Source of the DNA: Adineta steineri
Taxonomy: Eukaryota; Rotifera; Eurotatoria; Adinetida; Adinetidae
Direction of reading: 5' to 3'
Length of the DNA stretch: 64,000 bases
NCBI GenBank assembly: GCA_905250115.1
Contig: CAJNOI010000062.1
Location: 42,249-106,248, forward strand
Under the pieces are notes generated by a model. It was given only the letters and a program-made list of their open reading frames with translations, ran no database searches and was not told where the DNA came from. The position numbers were made by a program, and so were the translations under genes. Shown here one piece after another: positions 33,645-46,932 of this stretch; position 1 is the stretch's first letter; every line of letters begins with the position of its first letter.

Positions 33645-36600
33645 CTATTTGCGAAATTTTCTATGTGTTCCATTAGTATTAGTCGATGGTAATGATGAGA
33701 CATGTTCGAATGAAGCTTGTTGTCGAGTAATTGATGTTAAATATTGATCATCTGTTAGTGAGATACCATGAGATTTTTTAGTTCGATGTGGAAATGGTTC
33801 TTGTAAATTTATTATTTTTGAAGTATTAATAAGAGGTGATCGAATTGTTGGATCAGATTCTAATGGATTTGAACTTATAGTTAGTTCTAAACTAGTCATT
33901 CTTTCTTGAATAGCTCGGTGTTGTTTAATAAAATCCATCAAAGCTAAATGAGCAAATAAATATTGATCTTCTGTTTGAACACTACCCGAACGTTCATGTC
34001 TCATTTTAACAACTGTTGATGGTATATCAATAAGTTTTTCATTTAAATATCGTTTTATACCCATATCAATTGCACAAAATGTACCTGTACGTCCAATACC
34101 AGCTGAACAATGAAGAAGAATTGGAGCTGTTGTTTTTGTTAATTGTTTATAATATTCGACTTTTTCTAAAAATAATAATGCATCTTTTGTTCCTGTTGGA
34201 ATACCATGATCAGGCCATTTAAGATAATGTGCATGATAAATAGTTCGTGTTTCGGAATTATTTTTTTTCTTTAATAATAATGTCGTTACAACAAAACTGT
34301 CATATTTATCAGATGTCTCATTTTGAATTTGATATAATCCAGCATTAAGATGGTCTTTTGTTTCTAATGGCCAATATGGATAACATTTCATAGTACCGGA
34401 TTCACGAATATTTGTTGTCATAACAATAATAGAAATATTTTCTTGCCAAATCATACGCCAAAAATCTTTTACTGTTGATTGTAATGGTCCTAAAATAATT
34501 TATGAATATATATAAGTTTTTCTTCTCTTACGTAATTCTATAAAATAAATATTTATTATTTTCGTTTTGATTTACCCTGAGTAAATATATAAGCTTTTTC
34601 TTGATTATTATAACCACTAACATAATTCGCATTAATAAAATCATGTTTATCCTCACTATCTGGTTGAAGTTTAACACGAGTTAATTCACCTGGTATAACA
34701 TCTCGATAGCGAGATTTATCAAGATTTTTTTCATCTCTAAAAATTAATTTTATTAAAATATTAACTTTATAGATGTTTTACTTTGCAGCATGCGTATCTT
34801 TTGCAGGAGGATTTGACATTTTACGAAATTCGTGTTTAATTTCTTGATGTGTTTTAGATAAAAATTCTGTTTCATTCAATGATTTATAAACATTTGTTAT
34901 TGTTGATCGTTTGGTATCACGTTTAACGAATTCACGATAATCATTTCCATTCATATTATTATTTGTTTTATAATCATTTTTTTCCTGTTGGCCAGTATAT
35001 ATACGATAAGTATTTTCATTATGTTTTGATTGACTAAATAAAAAGATTAGTTTTTATTGAATTTAATATATATATATATAGTTTCATGAAAGAAAAAAGA
35101 AAAAAGCTAATTCAATATAGGAAATGATACTGCATTCATATTTATGTAAATCTATTAAGATATTAATTTGAATATAAAAATGACATCGAATGTTACTTAT
35201 TCAAACTGTCAGTTGAATAGAAATTGATTTTGTAAAGATTTATAATTTTCTAAATTTTACCTTGAGATATTATATGTTCGAATCTATTTTTTGATCGTTG
35301 TTAAATCTGTATAGGAACTATAAAAATGGTGAGAAAGAGAGAGAAAAAAAAAGGTTTTTTATCGATATAAAATATTGATGAAATAGAATGTCGATTAGGC
35401 GGAAGAATGGAGAATGACATTGGTGAGAAAGGCATTGATGAATACTTGTTATGTTATGATGATGAACAACACTACATGGATAGATATATGTCACAGTTTG
35501 TGATTGATAAGTGTTCATTGTTGAAAAAAGAAAATAATAAGTCAATAGAGAATAGAAGAAGAAGAAGAAAGAAAGAAATAAGAGTAACTAGATGAATGAT
35601 GCGGAAAATGAAATGAAAGTATGAGGACATATTTAGGATGGAAGAAGGGAGGAGAAGAGGAAGAAGAAGATAGAAATGAAGAAAAAAAACAGCAGACATT
35701 CTCTCATTTCTTTTTATCTATATTCCTTCTAGTGACAAGATAAACTACGGCTTATGTTGATGACACTTATCAGTGGTGTATAACTACTAGCGAAGAAACT
35801 TCTTCATATAATGTAATAAAAAAATAAAGTATGATAAACAGTATATAAATACACTTATCCGAATATATATATTCAATTTTGTTTTAGTGAAATATTAATC
35901 CATACCATAACATTTTTTTTTGTTATTGATTTGTATATGTAACTGTCATGTAAGATATTAATAAATCGACAAAGGACAATATTTAAAGTCTGCTGACGTA
36001 TATATTTGTAGGTGATTTTTTTTCTTCTCTTTTTCTCTGTTGTTTTTTTTTCAGTAGACATATATATATATATGTATGTATGTATATCAAGAACACGTTG
36101 AAAGAAATGAGTTTTTAAAGAGGCGAACAAGAAAAAGAGAAGGAGGAAAAATGAGAATAAATGAATAATTTAATTCTTACTCATCGAAATTTTCTTTTCG
36201 TAATGAAGATGATGATTTAATCATAGGTGATTCTTCTTCAATAAGATCGTCATTTGATCGTGGACGTTTATCATTATCACTTGATGATGATGATTCACGT
36301 TTTCGTATACGAATTTTTGCTGATGTATCATTATTATATCTTAATGAAACAAGTGTAAGAAGTGGTGATGGTGATGATGTTACTATTGTTGTTGGTGAAT
36401 TTATTAATTTATCTTGATTATGATAATCAGTATTAACAACTAAAATATTCTTTGTTGATTTTGTTATTAATGGTTGATAATCCGAAGAATAATAAGAAGA
36501 ACATATGGATTGTTTATTTGTTACTTTCGATGAACATAATTGATAACGTGTATTACCACTATCGATTGGATCAAATGTACCACCTAATGAGATGGGAATA

Positions 36601-38674
36601 TTATCTAATGGATAACCACATTGTTTTCTTAGGTATTCACGCATTTGATCAATTGAAAATAATGTTACCTTTTAAGAAAGAAAATGTTTTATAGAAATAA
36701 ACAAACTACGTATAAATATTTGTGACTAATTACATTCATCTATATGTGTGCAATGGTGTAAAACTAACAAAAAAATTTGAAATATCTACGTGTCTAACTA
36801 CCAACAACTATGTGTATATCCTCACCCTCTCGCGCAGTTTTTGGCTTAAAAAAATTGCGAGTACCTTATAGATTACTCTGAACCATTTTGGAGCTGATAC
36901 AATAAATATATTTTTTAACATTGCTGGATAACCACCCTGAAATAAATAAATCGAAATCATCATCATCAAAAAAAAATAGTTTTAATCAAAATGAATTACT
37001 TGAAGAAGTTTAAGAATCTTTTTACTAAGATTCATATCAAACTGTGTTGCAGAACAATTTTGCATATCATAAATAAAATTTAAACCATTTTGTTGAACTT
37101 CCGCACTATAAGAAACAAAAACATATAGGGGATCACTTTTGATATTATATTAACCTTTCAGTTGCAACATCAAGTTGACAAATTAATGCTTGTAATGTAA
37201 TTAATTCACGTTCTTGTAATGAAAGTGAACTATTTGATATTGAATGATTAGAATTTGATGCTGTGAAAATAACTGTTAAAGGTTGATTTATAATTTGTGG
37301 CTAATGTTTAATAAAAAGAAGAATGATAACAAAAATATGAATGAAAAAAATACCAATGAAAAAAATTTGCTTGATTGAATTTCACGAATAAGATTTGGAT
37401 TATTTATCCAAATATGATCAAGATTTTCAGTTTTACGAAGATTCTAAAAAAGAAAAAGACAAACAAATAAATATCGTCGCATAAAATTTATACGAACTTC
37501 ATGTGTCGTATATAAATCAACCGCACGATTAACATCAAATTTTGATGGAATTAAAAATTTCATCGCTGTATTCCATTTTACACGTGCTTCATCTGTTCCG
37601 GAATTTATTGGCCATCCCATACGTTTAAGAAAATCTTCAACAGTCTAAATAATATCAATAATAAAAAACATTACATAAAATATATATTTTTTTCAGTTAT
37701 CGGTTATATCGGAAATATCATGAAGGAAAAGCTCGGGAGACCTAGTATTAAAAAGTGATTTCTTATAGTTCTATAATATTATATGACACTTTTTCTATAT
37801 GATTATTTAGTAATTTTCAACAACGCATTGGAACGGAAAGCCCAAGGGAATATAGTATTTGAGTTTTCGAGTTATAAGGATTCTTTTTTAAGTACGTACG
37901 TACGTATAGTATATATATCTAACAAAAGCTAAATATCAATAAAAATATAAATTTATCTTATACTATAATAATTTAAATTTATTATTCAACATTAGAATAA
38001 CAAATACAACAAGTAGCCTTAGTAAAAAATTTGTTATTCAAGGATATAGGAAATTTTAAATAATTCGTCCATTATTACATTATATAAAGTATATACGTTC
38101 TAATAGATTTCTTTGTTAAATAATCCTATTTCTATTGACATTGAATGTACAATAAAAATGAAAGATTTCTTTTTGTATTAAAAAAAAGCAACTTTTTATA
38201 TGTGTACACGACGCATGTTTGCCTGTCTATACATACATGAGTAGGTTGTGTATAAGAATCGTGATCGGTCACAACGTCGCTCAGTGGACGATATCTAAGA
38301 AGATTGACAGCGTGTTTACTATGCGTATTACTACCACTTATAACATTTCGCGTTTGTCCACCTGCTACAGCATTTGTCATTGATGATGCTTTAAATGGTT
38401 TCATAGCAAATGAACGAATTAAAGATAATATATCAGTCGATCCTGAATGTCGATTATGTATTGAATTGGATGAGGATGAAGATGAAGAAGCATTGATTTG
38501 TGTTGGATATTTAACGCGTCGATAACGCGTTGGTGTAGACATAGATGATGTACCTAATATTGTCGATGTTGTTGTCGATAGACGTATTGTATCTTTTGCT
38601 AATTTTGTATGCGTTGATTCATAAAGGGAACATTGACTTTTAAAATGATGTTCGTCTAATACATCAGTGGACAT
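33645..38674 (-). CDS. PTPN9: PTPN9 (PTP-MEG2) homologue: CRAL-TRIO plus tyrosine phosphatase
   Basis: Ten minus-strand exons close in phase to 927 residues: 38674-38237, 37644-37498, 37443-37354, 37300-37155, 37105-37000, 36936-36826, 36668-36181, 35033-34782, 34736-34576 and 34489-33645. Residues 1-146 are Ser/Thr-rich. A CRAL-TRIO (Sec14) lipid-binding module follows (about 147-385: RVKWNTAMKFLIPSKFDVNRAVDLY ... NGLNFIYDMQ ... GGYPAMLKNIFIVSAPKWFRV ... LSQKLRERVTLF ... ISLGGTFD), aligning segment by segment with human PTPN9. After a disordered insert (about 385-590) comes the phosphatase domain: SRYRDVIPGELTRVKL, FINANYVSGY, AYIFTQGPLQST-x-DFWRM, WPDHGIP (about 738) and the P-loop HCSAGIGRTGTF (Cys about 774), QTEDQYLF. 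All catalytic elements are intact. PTPN9 acts on secretory-vesicle membranes and is controlled by phosphoinositide binding. It is longer than the human protein (593 residues). Confidence 0.93.
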
Positions 38675-40871
38675 AGTAAATTAGTCGTTTTCTTCTTGCT
38701 TTCTATGTTTTGGTTGTTTTTATACCTTTTTTTGCAGTATTGGATAATTAGAGGAAATGATGATGACAAATGACAAGGTGAGTAAAGTAATGCAAGCGTA
38801 ACGTAATGAGATGGTAGGTGTGAGTAAATTTACTCACGTTTAGTGCTTTTTTTCGTTCGACAAGAAAAAAACGAAGTTCAAGCAAAGAAAGTAGATCGAT
38901 ACGTAACAGGACGACGACGACGACGAAAAATATGATGTTTATTTAGACTTCGACTCGTCTGTTCTCTTGTTCTTTCTTTTCTTCTTTTACTTCTTCTTCT
39001 TTTTTTTTCTCGTCATACAGGTGAAAGAGAAAGAGAGAGAGAGACCTGAGCTGATAAGTGTCCTCTCTGTCTCGCTGTTCTTTTCTATTGTACATCATTC
39101 GCGTGGGTTTCGCATGCCCCGATGTCTTTTTTTTTTTTTTCTGTATTTTATTCTATTGTGTCCGATTGCATGCTTGCATGGATGCAGACAATAAGGTGTC
39201 TAGCAGTTCATTTTCTTTTGGGAAGGTTGTCATCACAAAAAAAAAAGACGATGGGAACAAAAAGGCATGTTACTTTATATAGATTCATCATTTAATTAAT
39301 CAATGAAGACATATGATTGTTGATCCATTAACGGGATACTATATAGCGTAAAGAATATTAATTTAATGTTCTTTTTTGCTTTTGTTACGTATTATGTTGT
39401 AATGATTAACAAAACATTACGAATAAAAACAACAAAAACTATAAATGGATATTTTGTATGTTTGATCCTATTCTTCTTAACGTATTGTATACCGATATAA
39501 AGAAAGAGGTGATTGAATGAATTCATTAATAACATTTCAAACACGTTCATTTTACTGTTAGTATATTTATAATACAACATCAAAGAGACTTCTATAGATT
39601 CGTTGTTATTATTATTAATAATACTTACCTCATCAAAATAATAATGATTCGATGACGATGATGATGATGACATTTGACAATGACAAGTACAAAAGCTAAG
39701 AAAATCGAAACATTTTCCTATTAGTCGATGTGTTCGCCTTGCTTGCAGCATTCATTTGTCTTTTTTTTCCAAAAAAAAAAGAAAAAATGAAAAGAAAGAA
39801 GAAAGTGATGGTAATGTTCAGTTTGCGTAAATGTGTGCGTCTTCAATTTGACCGGGTGAACGATGCCATTGGCAAAAAAGAGGAAGAGGATGAAAGAGAG
39901 TGACTGAGTGAATAAGAAAGAAACTACTATAGCTTCTTTCTTGCGCATGTGAAATTAGAGTGTTGGTACATATAACAACATAACTATCTTTATACAGAAT
40001 TTCCCCAATGGCAATCCTCAATAAACTTACTTTGATCGAATACTTATCATCACGTTTATATACCGATTCATATTGTATATATACAAAAGCTACGTAATAA
40101 TGAAAACAAATCGAATTTTAGAAATCCTTCCAGTCTTTTATTCTTATTTGAAGAAGAAACCTGAATCAACAAGATTCATTGTGACATAATAGATTCTTCC
40201 TATTTATAATTTCATTTTATACTAAATTGCAATTGTCATAATCATATCCAATTGAAATTCATGTCAACATAGTATATATCGAAAATGACTGTATATATTT
40301 ATTATTCAATCAGATCAATAATAATTTCTTTTCATTAAACTTGATATATATATATATATACGAATGTTCTTTTTTTTCCGAAAGCTATCATTAAATAATA
40401 CGTTACTTATGTAAATCTAAATATATATATATTTTGCATACTATTCTACAATAGTCCTACTTCAAATAACCATTCCGATATTCTCGGCTCGAACAAATTT
40501 ATTTAGGAATAGATACAAACAAATTGACGAAGAAAACACAAAAAATAGAAAAAAAAAGAAAACAAAAAATTAGCTAGTAGCTGTGATAAATAAAGCAACG
40601 AAAAAGAAAACAATGATAAGTAAACAACATGAATTTTGATTATTTTATAGATTGAGCCAAAATTCTAATTCCACTGTTTTGATGAGTAAATTACGTCGTA
40701 GAAAAAAAGCAACAACAACAAATAAACAATTCTAAGTGTTAAGCTCATCTGAACGGTGCAATATATGGCTTCAATAATTAGCAAAGCTCCTAAGATATGG
40801 ACAAAAGAGGGTATTGCATTTATTTAAGTTTAGTCAGATGTGGAAAAAAAGGAGAAGAGGAAGAAGTCGAA
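38675..40871. other. Intergenic upstream of PTPN9 and downstream of SHC
   Basis: Low-complexity tracts (TTC/CTT near 38970-39010, GA near 39030-39042, poly-T near 39127-39140, AT at 40353-40362), no conserved coding frame. An open frame at 39392-39751 has no similarity or exon-like structure. Confidence 0.55.
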
Positions 40872-42693
40872 TTATTTTGAGCGTAAAACAGGTGTTTGTA
40901 AAAGAAGTTCACTATCTGCAGATACAATAGGAATATTTCCTGATTTATGATATGATATAAGATGTTGAATAGAATCAAATTCGTAATCTTTTGTGCGAAT
41001 CTATATAGAGAAAATTAAGATTAAAAATTAAATTAAAATTTTTAATAATTTACAATTCCTTCTGGATCAACTAGAAGTAAATGTTTAAATTGATCTTTAT
41101 GACGGCCTGAGAGAATGAATTGACCTGGAATTTTTGCACTTTCACGTACAAGAAAATCACCACTATTGTGTAATAAGAGTTCAGCCTAGAAGAAAAAAAC
41201 CTCATTAGATTTTTTGATATAATTCAATTATTATCCTCGATATAGAAATTGAATTAACACGAAGAAAAAAAACAATTTGTTTTTCTGTTTACTATCTTTT
41301 AAAATTGATATTTACTTCATCACGACCAATTTTTCCATGAAACCATTTTTCTTTATAAACATCAGGACTATTCATTGTATTCCATTTACCTAAATGATAT
41401 AAATATGAACTTAATTAAAGTTCAACAGATGTTTTCTTTTTTTTTTTCTAGACTTTTTGTTTTTTAATTATGATTATTCACATATTGATATCACTTGTTT
41501 CTTTGTTTATATAAGTATAATTAATCAAAAAAAAAGCCAACGAGATATAACAGTTGATCTCAATATTGGAAATTCGACGCGTGTGTTTCTTTCTCTTTAC
41601 ATGCAACTATTTTGATATATATATGTATATGATAGCAAATACTTATCAAACAACGACCATGAACTATTAAGATTGACAGAAAGGACGGGATATACATACA
41701 CTACTGTTCATTAATGTAATTATGGGCGTATAAAAATTTCTAAACATACCCTGAGTTTGTTGTTGTTGTTGTTGATTATTACTAGGAATAGATCGATTGA
41801 TATCATCATCTCGTTTCTATTAGACATAAAAGAAAAAGAATGATACAATTTATATGAAAATAAATTTATACCTGCTGAAGAAATTCATCATTTTCAAAAG
41901 ATTTTACTGATCTAATTGAGTCAATTAATTATAAGACGAAAAATTAACTAATAAAAAAAACTATACCCTTGTTGTGTTTGCATATATTCATTATATCGTA
42001 ATTCAAATGCTTGTCCAATTGTTGTAATCACATCTAACGATTCATTTTCTTTACATGAAAGTACATGACATGATCGTTTATTGGTATTATCTTTTGCTAC
42101 ATAAGCTATATAATCTTTTGTTTCCTAAAATTAAAAAAAAATTAATTCAAAATAATAAAATCAATCAGCACATACATGTTCTCCAGCGCTTGCAAATGAA
42201 ATTCCTTCCATTTTATGTGAAAAAAATATATGTGAATCATTTAATCGTTTAAGTACAAGTGAATCCGTATTAATTGTTAATTGAACAGCTGTGTGACTAT
42301 GTGTCAAATTTGGTTCTGTTGATATCATAGATTGTGTTATTGACGATGATTGATCAGGCTAATAGATAAATCCTATGAAATCTTTCAAAAGGATTAAATT
42401 ATATTTACATACTTTACGTCGTTCTTTTGTTGCAACACCAACTGCTGTGCAAACTAAACGAATAGAATCTCGTGCAACTCGTGTACGATTATCAAAATCC
42501 AATGTTTTCATTGAACAAAGAACTTCAACAGATCCAAGATACTATAAGAAAAAAAATTAAATAAGCAATATTAATTCCATATTCTTACAGTAACACTATA
42601 ATTGACACCATGACCTGATAAAAGATCTGTATCTGAATGTAACCAACGTGTATCATCATCAAGATTTGTCATTGTCGATGAGGTTAAAACCAT
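40872..42693 (-). CDS. SHC: SHC-type PTB-SH2 adaptor
   Basis: Nine exons (42693-42589, 42541-42413, 42358-42176, 42124-41967, 41911-41872, 41816-41750, 41389-41316, 41185-41054, 41000-40872) close in phase to 338 residues. The first in-frame ATG after a stop is 42693; an alternative at 42672 is also in frame. The PTB domain (about 22-190) shows the Shc pattern [23 protein letters not shown] ... [22 protein letters not shown] ... CHVLSCKE ... [13 protein letters not shown]. The SH2 domain (about 245-330) reads [26 protein letters not shown] ... DPEGI ... [27 protein letters not shown], with the phosphotyrosine-binding Arg in FLVRES. The linker is short (about 50 residues), Gln-rich, and contains no YxN Grb2 site, so the CH1 region typical of Shc is missing or replaced. 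Confidence 0.93.
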
Positions 42694-44528
42694 CAAAAAT
42701 ACCACAAAAGAAAAGATCAAGTAAATTGTAGTCAACAAAATGAACTTAAGAGAATGATTGACACTCTAATTTACATAGTCTTCCTCCTCTTCATTTGTCG
42801 AGAGGGTAACAGAAAGAATGGATGGTCAACATTTTTTTCGAGTTAGAAATTAATGGGCAATAGATGTCAGACAATGCTTGATGTTTAATCTCGCATCAAA
42901 AAAAAAGGAAGAAAAAAATCTAATAGATTTATTGCAACATTCATAATAAACATATCAAAAATGAAAAATGTTTAAAGCATTAAAAAAAAAGAAGGAATCC
43001 TTGATATATTGTTTTATAGACAATACAAGGGGAAGTAACTGCTTCCTCTAACTGTCTTCGTTCTGTTGATACTAATACAAATGATATATTCTAGCTCATT
43101 GATATTTTTTTTGTGCTTATATGGACAGGGGTAACCCATCAATCGAGTAATATATACAAGTGCTTCTTATCTTATACTATTCATGTACATATCCAATTTG
43201 AAGTATTGTTAGTGTAATAAGTAATCTTATAGCATTCATAGATTCAATGAACGATTTTGTTTTTGAATAACAATTGTATAGAAATAATCTTCAAGTTTTA
43301 TTTTCAAAATCTACAAAAACAATCATGATCGAAGAATAAACATTACCCGTGTATTGCTTGACAGAAAAAAATCAATCATAGAATTTAATCATGAAATCCA
43401 TTTAATTGAAAATTTTCGGATGTAGATTTAAGCTATATTCTTAATATTATCAAAGGATGAGCTTTTTTCTTTTGTTGTTTATTTATATTGATGATTAGTA
43501 TATTTGACATCTTGGGAAATGATCTTACGATGTGTAATATATAACTGACTGTTATTTTTCTCGACAGAGCCTATCGATCCTTGCTTATCGACTCTAATAC
43601 TATTAGATTTGCTTTGTTTCCTTCCTATTATTCTTTATAAATATAACTTTCCTTAAAATATTCAATCGATTATTCTTTTATTCTATCAATAATGAGCAAA
43701 TGTTCATTAGTAAAAAAATAAATCTCTTTTATCTATCATCATGCGTAATAGAGATAGACGAGACTTATTCTTTTGTGTTTCCAATCAGCGAAGCTCATTT
43801 AATATAGATTTCATGGCATATTTATAATCGTGTACGATAATAAGTTTTCTTTTCTACTCTTTCTAAATGAACTAATAATTATACGGAAGAATATTCATGA
43901 TATTCTTCATTATTATTAAAGGTTATAAATGATCTTCAGTCATCTAATTTTTCAAAATATAGAAAGTTTAAAGAAATATTTTTTATTTCTGATATAATAA
44001 ATAGTTCTAATACGAAATTACTAAAAAATAACGAATGTCAGGAGAAAACAGTTGTTAATGATAATAATCATTAGTTTTAACAACGACAGAATAATTATAT
44101 ATCTTGAGTGTTCAATAATAGAGAAAGGAATTTAAGCGTTAAATTGATGTATCCGACAAGGAATAAGATAGAAAAATTCTAATAAACATGAATCTAATTT
44201 AGCTTATTGAACATGGGAATTCTATATTTTAACTACGAGGAATTTTCTACAGAATATAATAGTAAATGAATAATTTTATTCCTTCGATTAGAACTTTGAA
44301 GTCATATAGAAATATTTTATTTATTTTAAGTTCTCATTTTTTTTGCTTGTTTTGTTTTTTCTACATACAATATATACGAACAAACACATGAATATATATA
44401 CTCAATAAACGAACAATAATAAAAAGGTTATATGTATATGAGAAAATCTGTATGAAATACCCATGAAATTTATGTGGTATTATGATTGGTTATTTTATAT
44501 GAAAAGTATGAATGAATCATTATGGAAT
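42694..44528. other. Intergenic between SHC and complexin
   Basis: 1.8 kb of AT-rich DNA without recognisable genes, inverted-repeat elements or RNA genes. Confidence 0.5.
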
Positions 44529-46932
44529 TTATTTCCATGGTAATTTAAATGGTAATTTATCGGTTATTGTATTTAACGCATTTGTTGCCATTTTAACTGG
44601 ATCAAAACCTATAGATGTAAAAATAATAAATACAAAATATAAAATTGTAAACAAAAAAATTTACTATCATCATCATCAGGTAATGGAATGGGTCCTTTTT
44701 TATCTTGAGTTAATCGTCCTTCACATGGTGGTGGAAGTGCTATTTCTTCTTCTTTCTTTTTAATATTGTACTAAAAATATATCAATGAATGTATTATGAA
44801 GAAGAAAAAAATTAAAATATTCTATTATTAAAAAATTAATAATCTATTTTGACAAATGAAACAAAACATTTGCAGATTATTTTGACATGATAAATTTGAT
44901 TCAATAGTTTTGTAGAAATCTTTAAGTTTAAATTAATTATAGCGTGTTTCAGTCATTTCGTGACATTTATGAGAAAAACACTAAGAAATTCATTGAACAC
45001 TTATCTCTCGAGAGTTCGTTTTCAGTGACAGTTTTATCTATTTTTCGTGTCATTCTAAGAAACATCAATATCTATTCTAATATAACAGACATAAGTCATG
45101 AATTAAAAGAAAAAAATTTACTTTTTCTCTAATTCCTTGTCGAACGTCTTCTCTTTGCCGTTCCATTTTAGCATATTTTGCATCACGTTTTTCTTCAGCT
45201 TCACGTCGAGCTTCGGCAACCTAAACATGCATAAAAGAAATCTGTCAGATTTTATTAAATAATATTTTAATATTAAATACAGATACCATATATTAGTATA
45301 TTAATATATTAAAAAAAATTACAATTAGAATAATTATTTAAGTGTGAAATTAGAAATGAAATATTGTTAGTTATCTGTTGATGATCACACACTTACCACT
45401 GGTGATTCTATCATACTCTTACGACGGAGAGCACCTGATGTTGAAGATGGTGATGGTGGTGTTGATTTTGTGAATGGTGGTACAAGTGAAAATCGTCGTG
45501 TTGGATTGGGTGTAGGAGTCGAGAGAAATAATGTACTAACATTTAGTTTATCCATAATTCTGACATAGACGAAAGAAGAAAAACGAATAATTCTCAAATG
45601 TTGTATTTAAAAAGTATTAAAATTAGTAAGAAAGATTGATAATGATGTTGGAGTACGAAATGATAAGAGATGTGTTAATGTTAACAAAAAAGAAAAAGAA
45701 AAAAGAAAATGTCATTTCACTCATTGAACGTTTACTTAAAAATGACGAGAACGAAGAGAGATTGTTAAGAAAATATCATGAGAAAAAGAATCAGACAAGA
45801 GGAAAAGAGGGGTGGGAAATGAAAACAAAAAATAACTAGAAGATAGTATGATATCATATTGATCTCAAGTCAACCAAATACATTTATTCTATTTGTCAAT
45901 TGTAAAAGCTAAGAAGTTTATTAAAGAAGAAAAATGAATATTATGTTCATGAACGATCAATAAGATAAGATCTAACTATAAGAATCATTGGCGATTCAAT
46001 CGAGCAAAAACAACTATGAAAGGCTTTTGGTAATGACGTGCATGTGAATAAGGGTGGAAAATAAAAATAGATGAGTTGAGCGGACTTCTCTTTTCTTTTT
46101 CATCTTTCATATATACAAGATGCTGGAGAAATGTTAATTATTGAATAGATTCTTTGACAATAATAATAATAGAATTGATGATGACAAACAACATACATGC
46201 ACGTATAGATATATAGATATATACACACACAACATTTATATAGATTGTTTCATTTTACCTCTGGATCTTCTTCATCAGCACCAGCCTCTTTCTTTTCGCC
46301 ATCACCACCAGTCAATTCTTCAATACAAAAAAAAAAGTAATATTAACTGATCATATAAATCATAAGGAGAAAAAAAATCAACTTACTTTTACTCATCTTT
46401 ATATTTGTATATATATATGAATAGGACAAAAAAAATGAGTTTTTCTGTGAGATCTCAACAAACTAATCTATTTTTCTGTCAAAGTCTTCTTCCTCTTCTT
46501 TTTCTTTTATAGAAAAAACAATTGAATGACATTGTTAATCTATTTAGATACGAACATCATCGAATTGCTAGCTTCAAGCTAACTGACATTGTAGTACTTC
46601 TAGTTCTAACTGTAATTTTATTAGGGCAACTATGAAAACTATTATACGAATAAATGCTATCGATAAATTGCTAGTAGATCATCAAGAAATGAAAGAAAAG
46701 AAAACTCCTAGTCTATTTGTTATGTTTTTAGTTTCCTGCACCACACGACTATGAATTTGAGTATGTTACATACAGTTAAATATGCGCCTCAATGAATTAA
46801 TTATAATTAATTCTCAGTAAGAGACATCGTAAGAGTATAGTAAAAAAGTATTTATTAATTTGCGTTTTGATACATACCTTTAACTTTATCCAGCTGCGAA
46901 CCCATCATTTGTTTCATAATAAACGATGCCAT
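44529..46932 (-). CDS. CPLX: Complexin
   Basis: Five exons (46932-46878, 46317-46259, 45220-45122, 44770-44665, 44608-44529) give 132 residues. The N-terminus MASFIMKQMMGSQLDKVK matches complexin MAAFIMKQM-GxQL-x-x-L. An acidic stretch (about 20-38) leads into the accessory and central helices ([40 protein letters not shown], about 40-79), including the SNARE-binding RQGIR-K-YGIKKKEE signature. The C-terminus has an amphipathic ending (ATNALNTITDKLPFKLPWK) and no CAAX box. Complexins clamp and activate SNARE complexes in synaptic vesicle release. The phase-0 start of exon 3 also fits an alternative first exon at 45555-45397. Confidence 0.93.
45397..45555 (-). CDS. Candidate alternative first exon of complexin
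   Basis: Between complexin exons 2 and 3 an ATG-initiated frame (MDKLNVSTLFLSTPTPNP...) runs 53 codons to a consensus donor (CCAGTG|GTAAGT). It ends in phase 0, exactly what exon 3 (VAEARRE...) needs. It would replace the usual 38-residue N-terminus with a Ser/Pro-rich one containing RRFSLVPPF and LRRKSMIES, both basophilic-kinase-like sites. The open frame, donor and matching phase are seen; expression is inferred. Confidence 0.5.

Noticed and set aside
33645..34954. Stand-alone phosphatase starting at an internal ATG (34954)
   Set aside because: The acceptor at 35034-35035 and the donor at 36179-36180 are phase-compatible, and the upstream exons encode the CRAL-TRIO half of PTPN9, so it is one gene.
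36826..36865. Donor at 36864 ending PTPN9 exon 6 after VIYK
   Set aside because: Reading on gives VLAIFLSQKLRER, which aligns with ISLLLKDKVRER of human PTPN9, and a later donor GTGAGG at 36825 keeps phase with exon 7.
39392..39751. 119-codon minus-strand frame
   Set aside because: Contains Ser and Asn runs from GAT/AAT microsatellites, lacks similarity and sits in low-complexity DNA.
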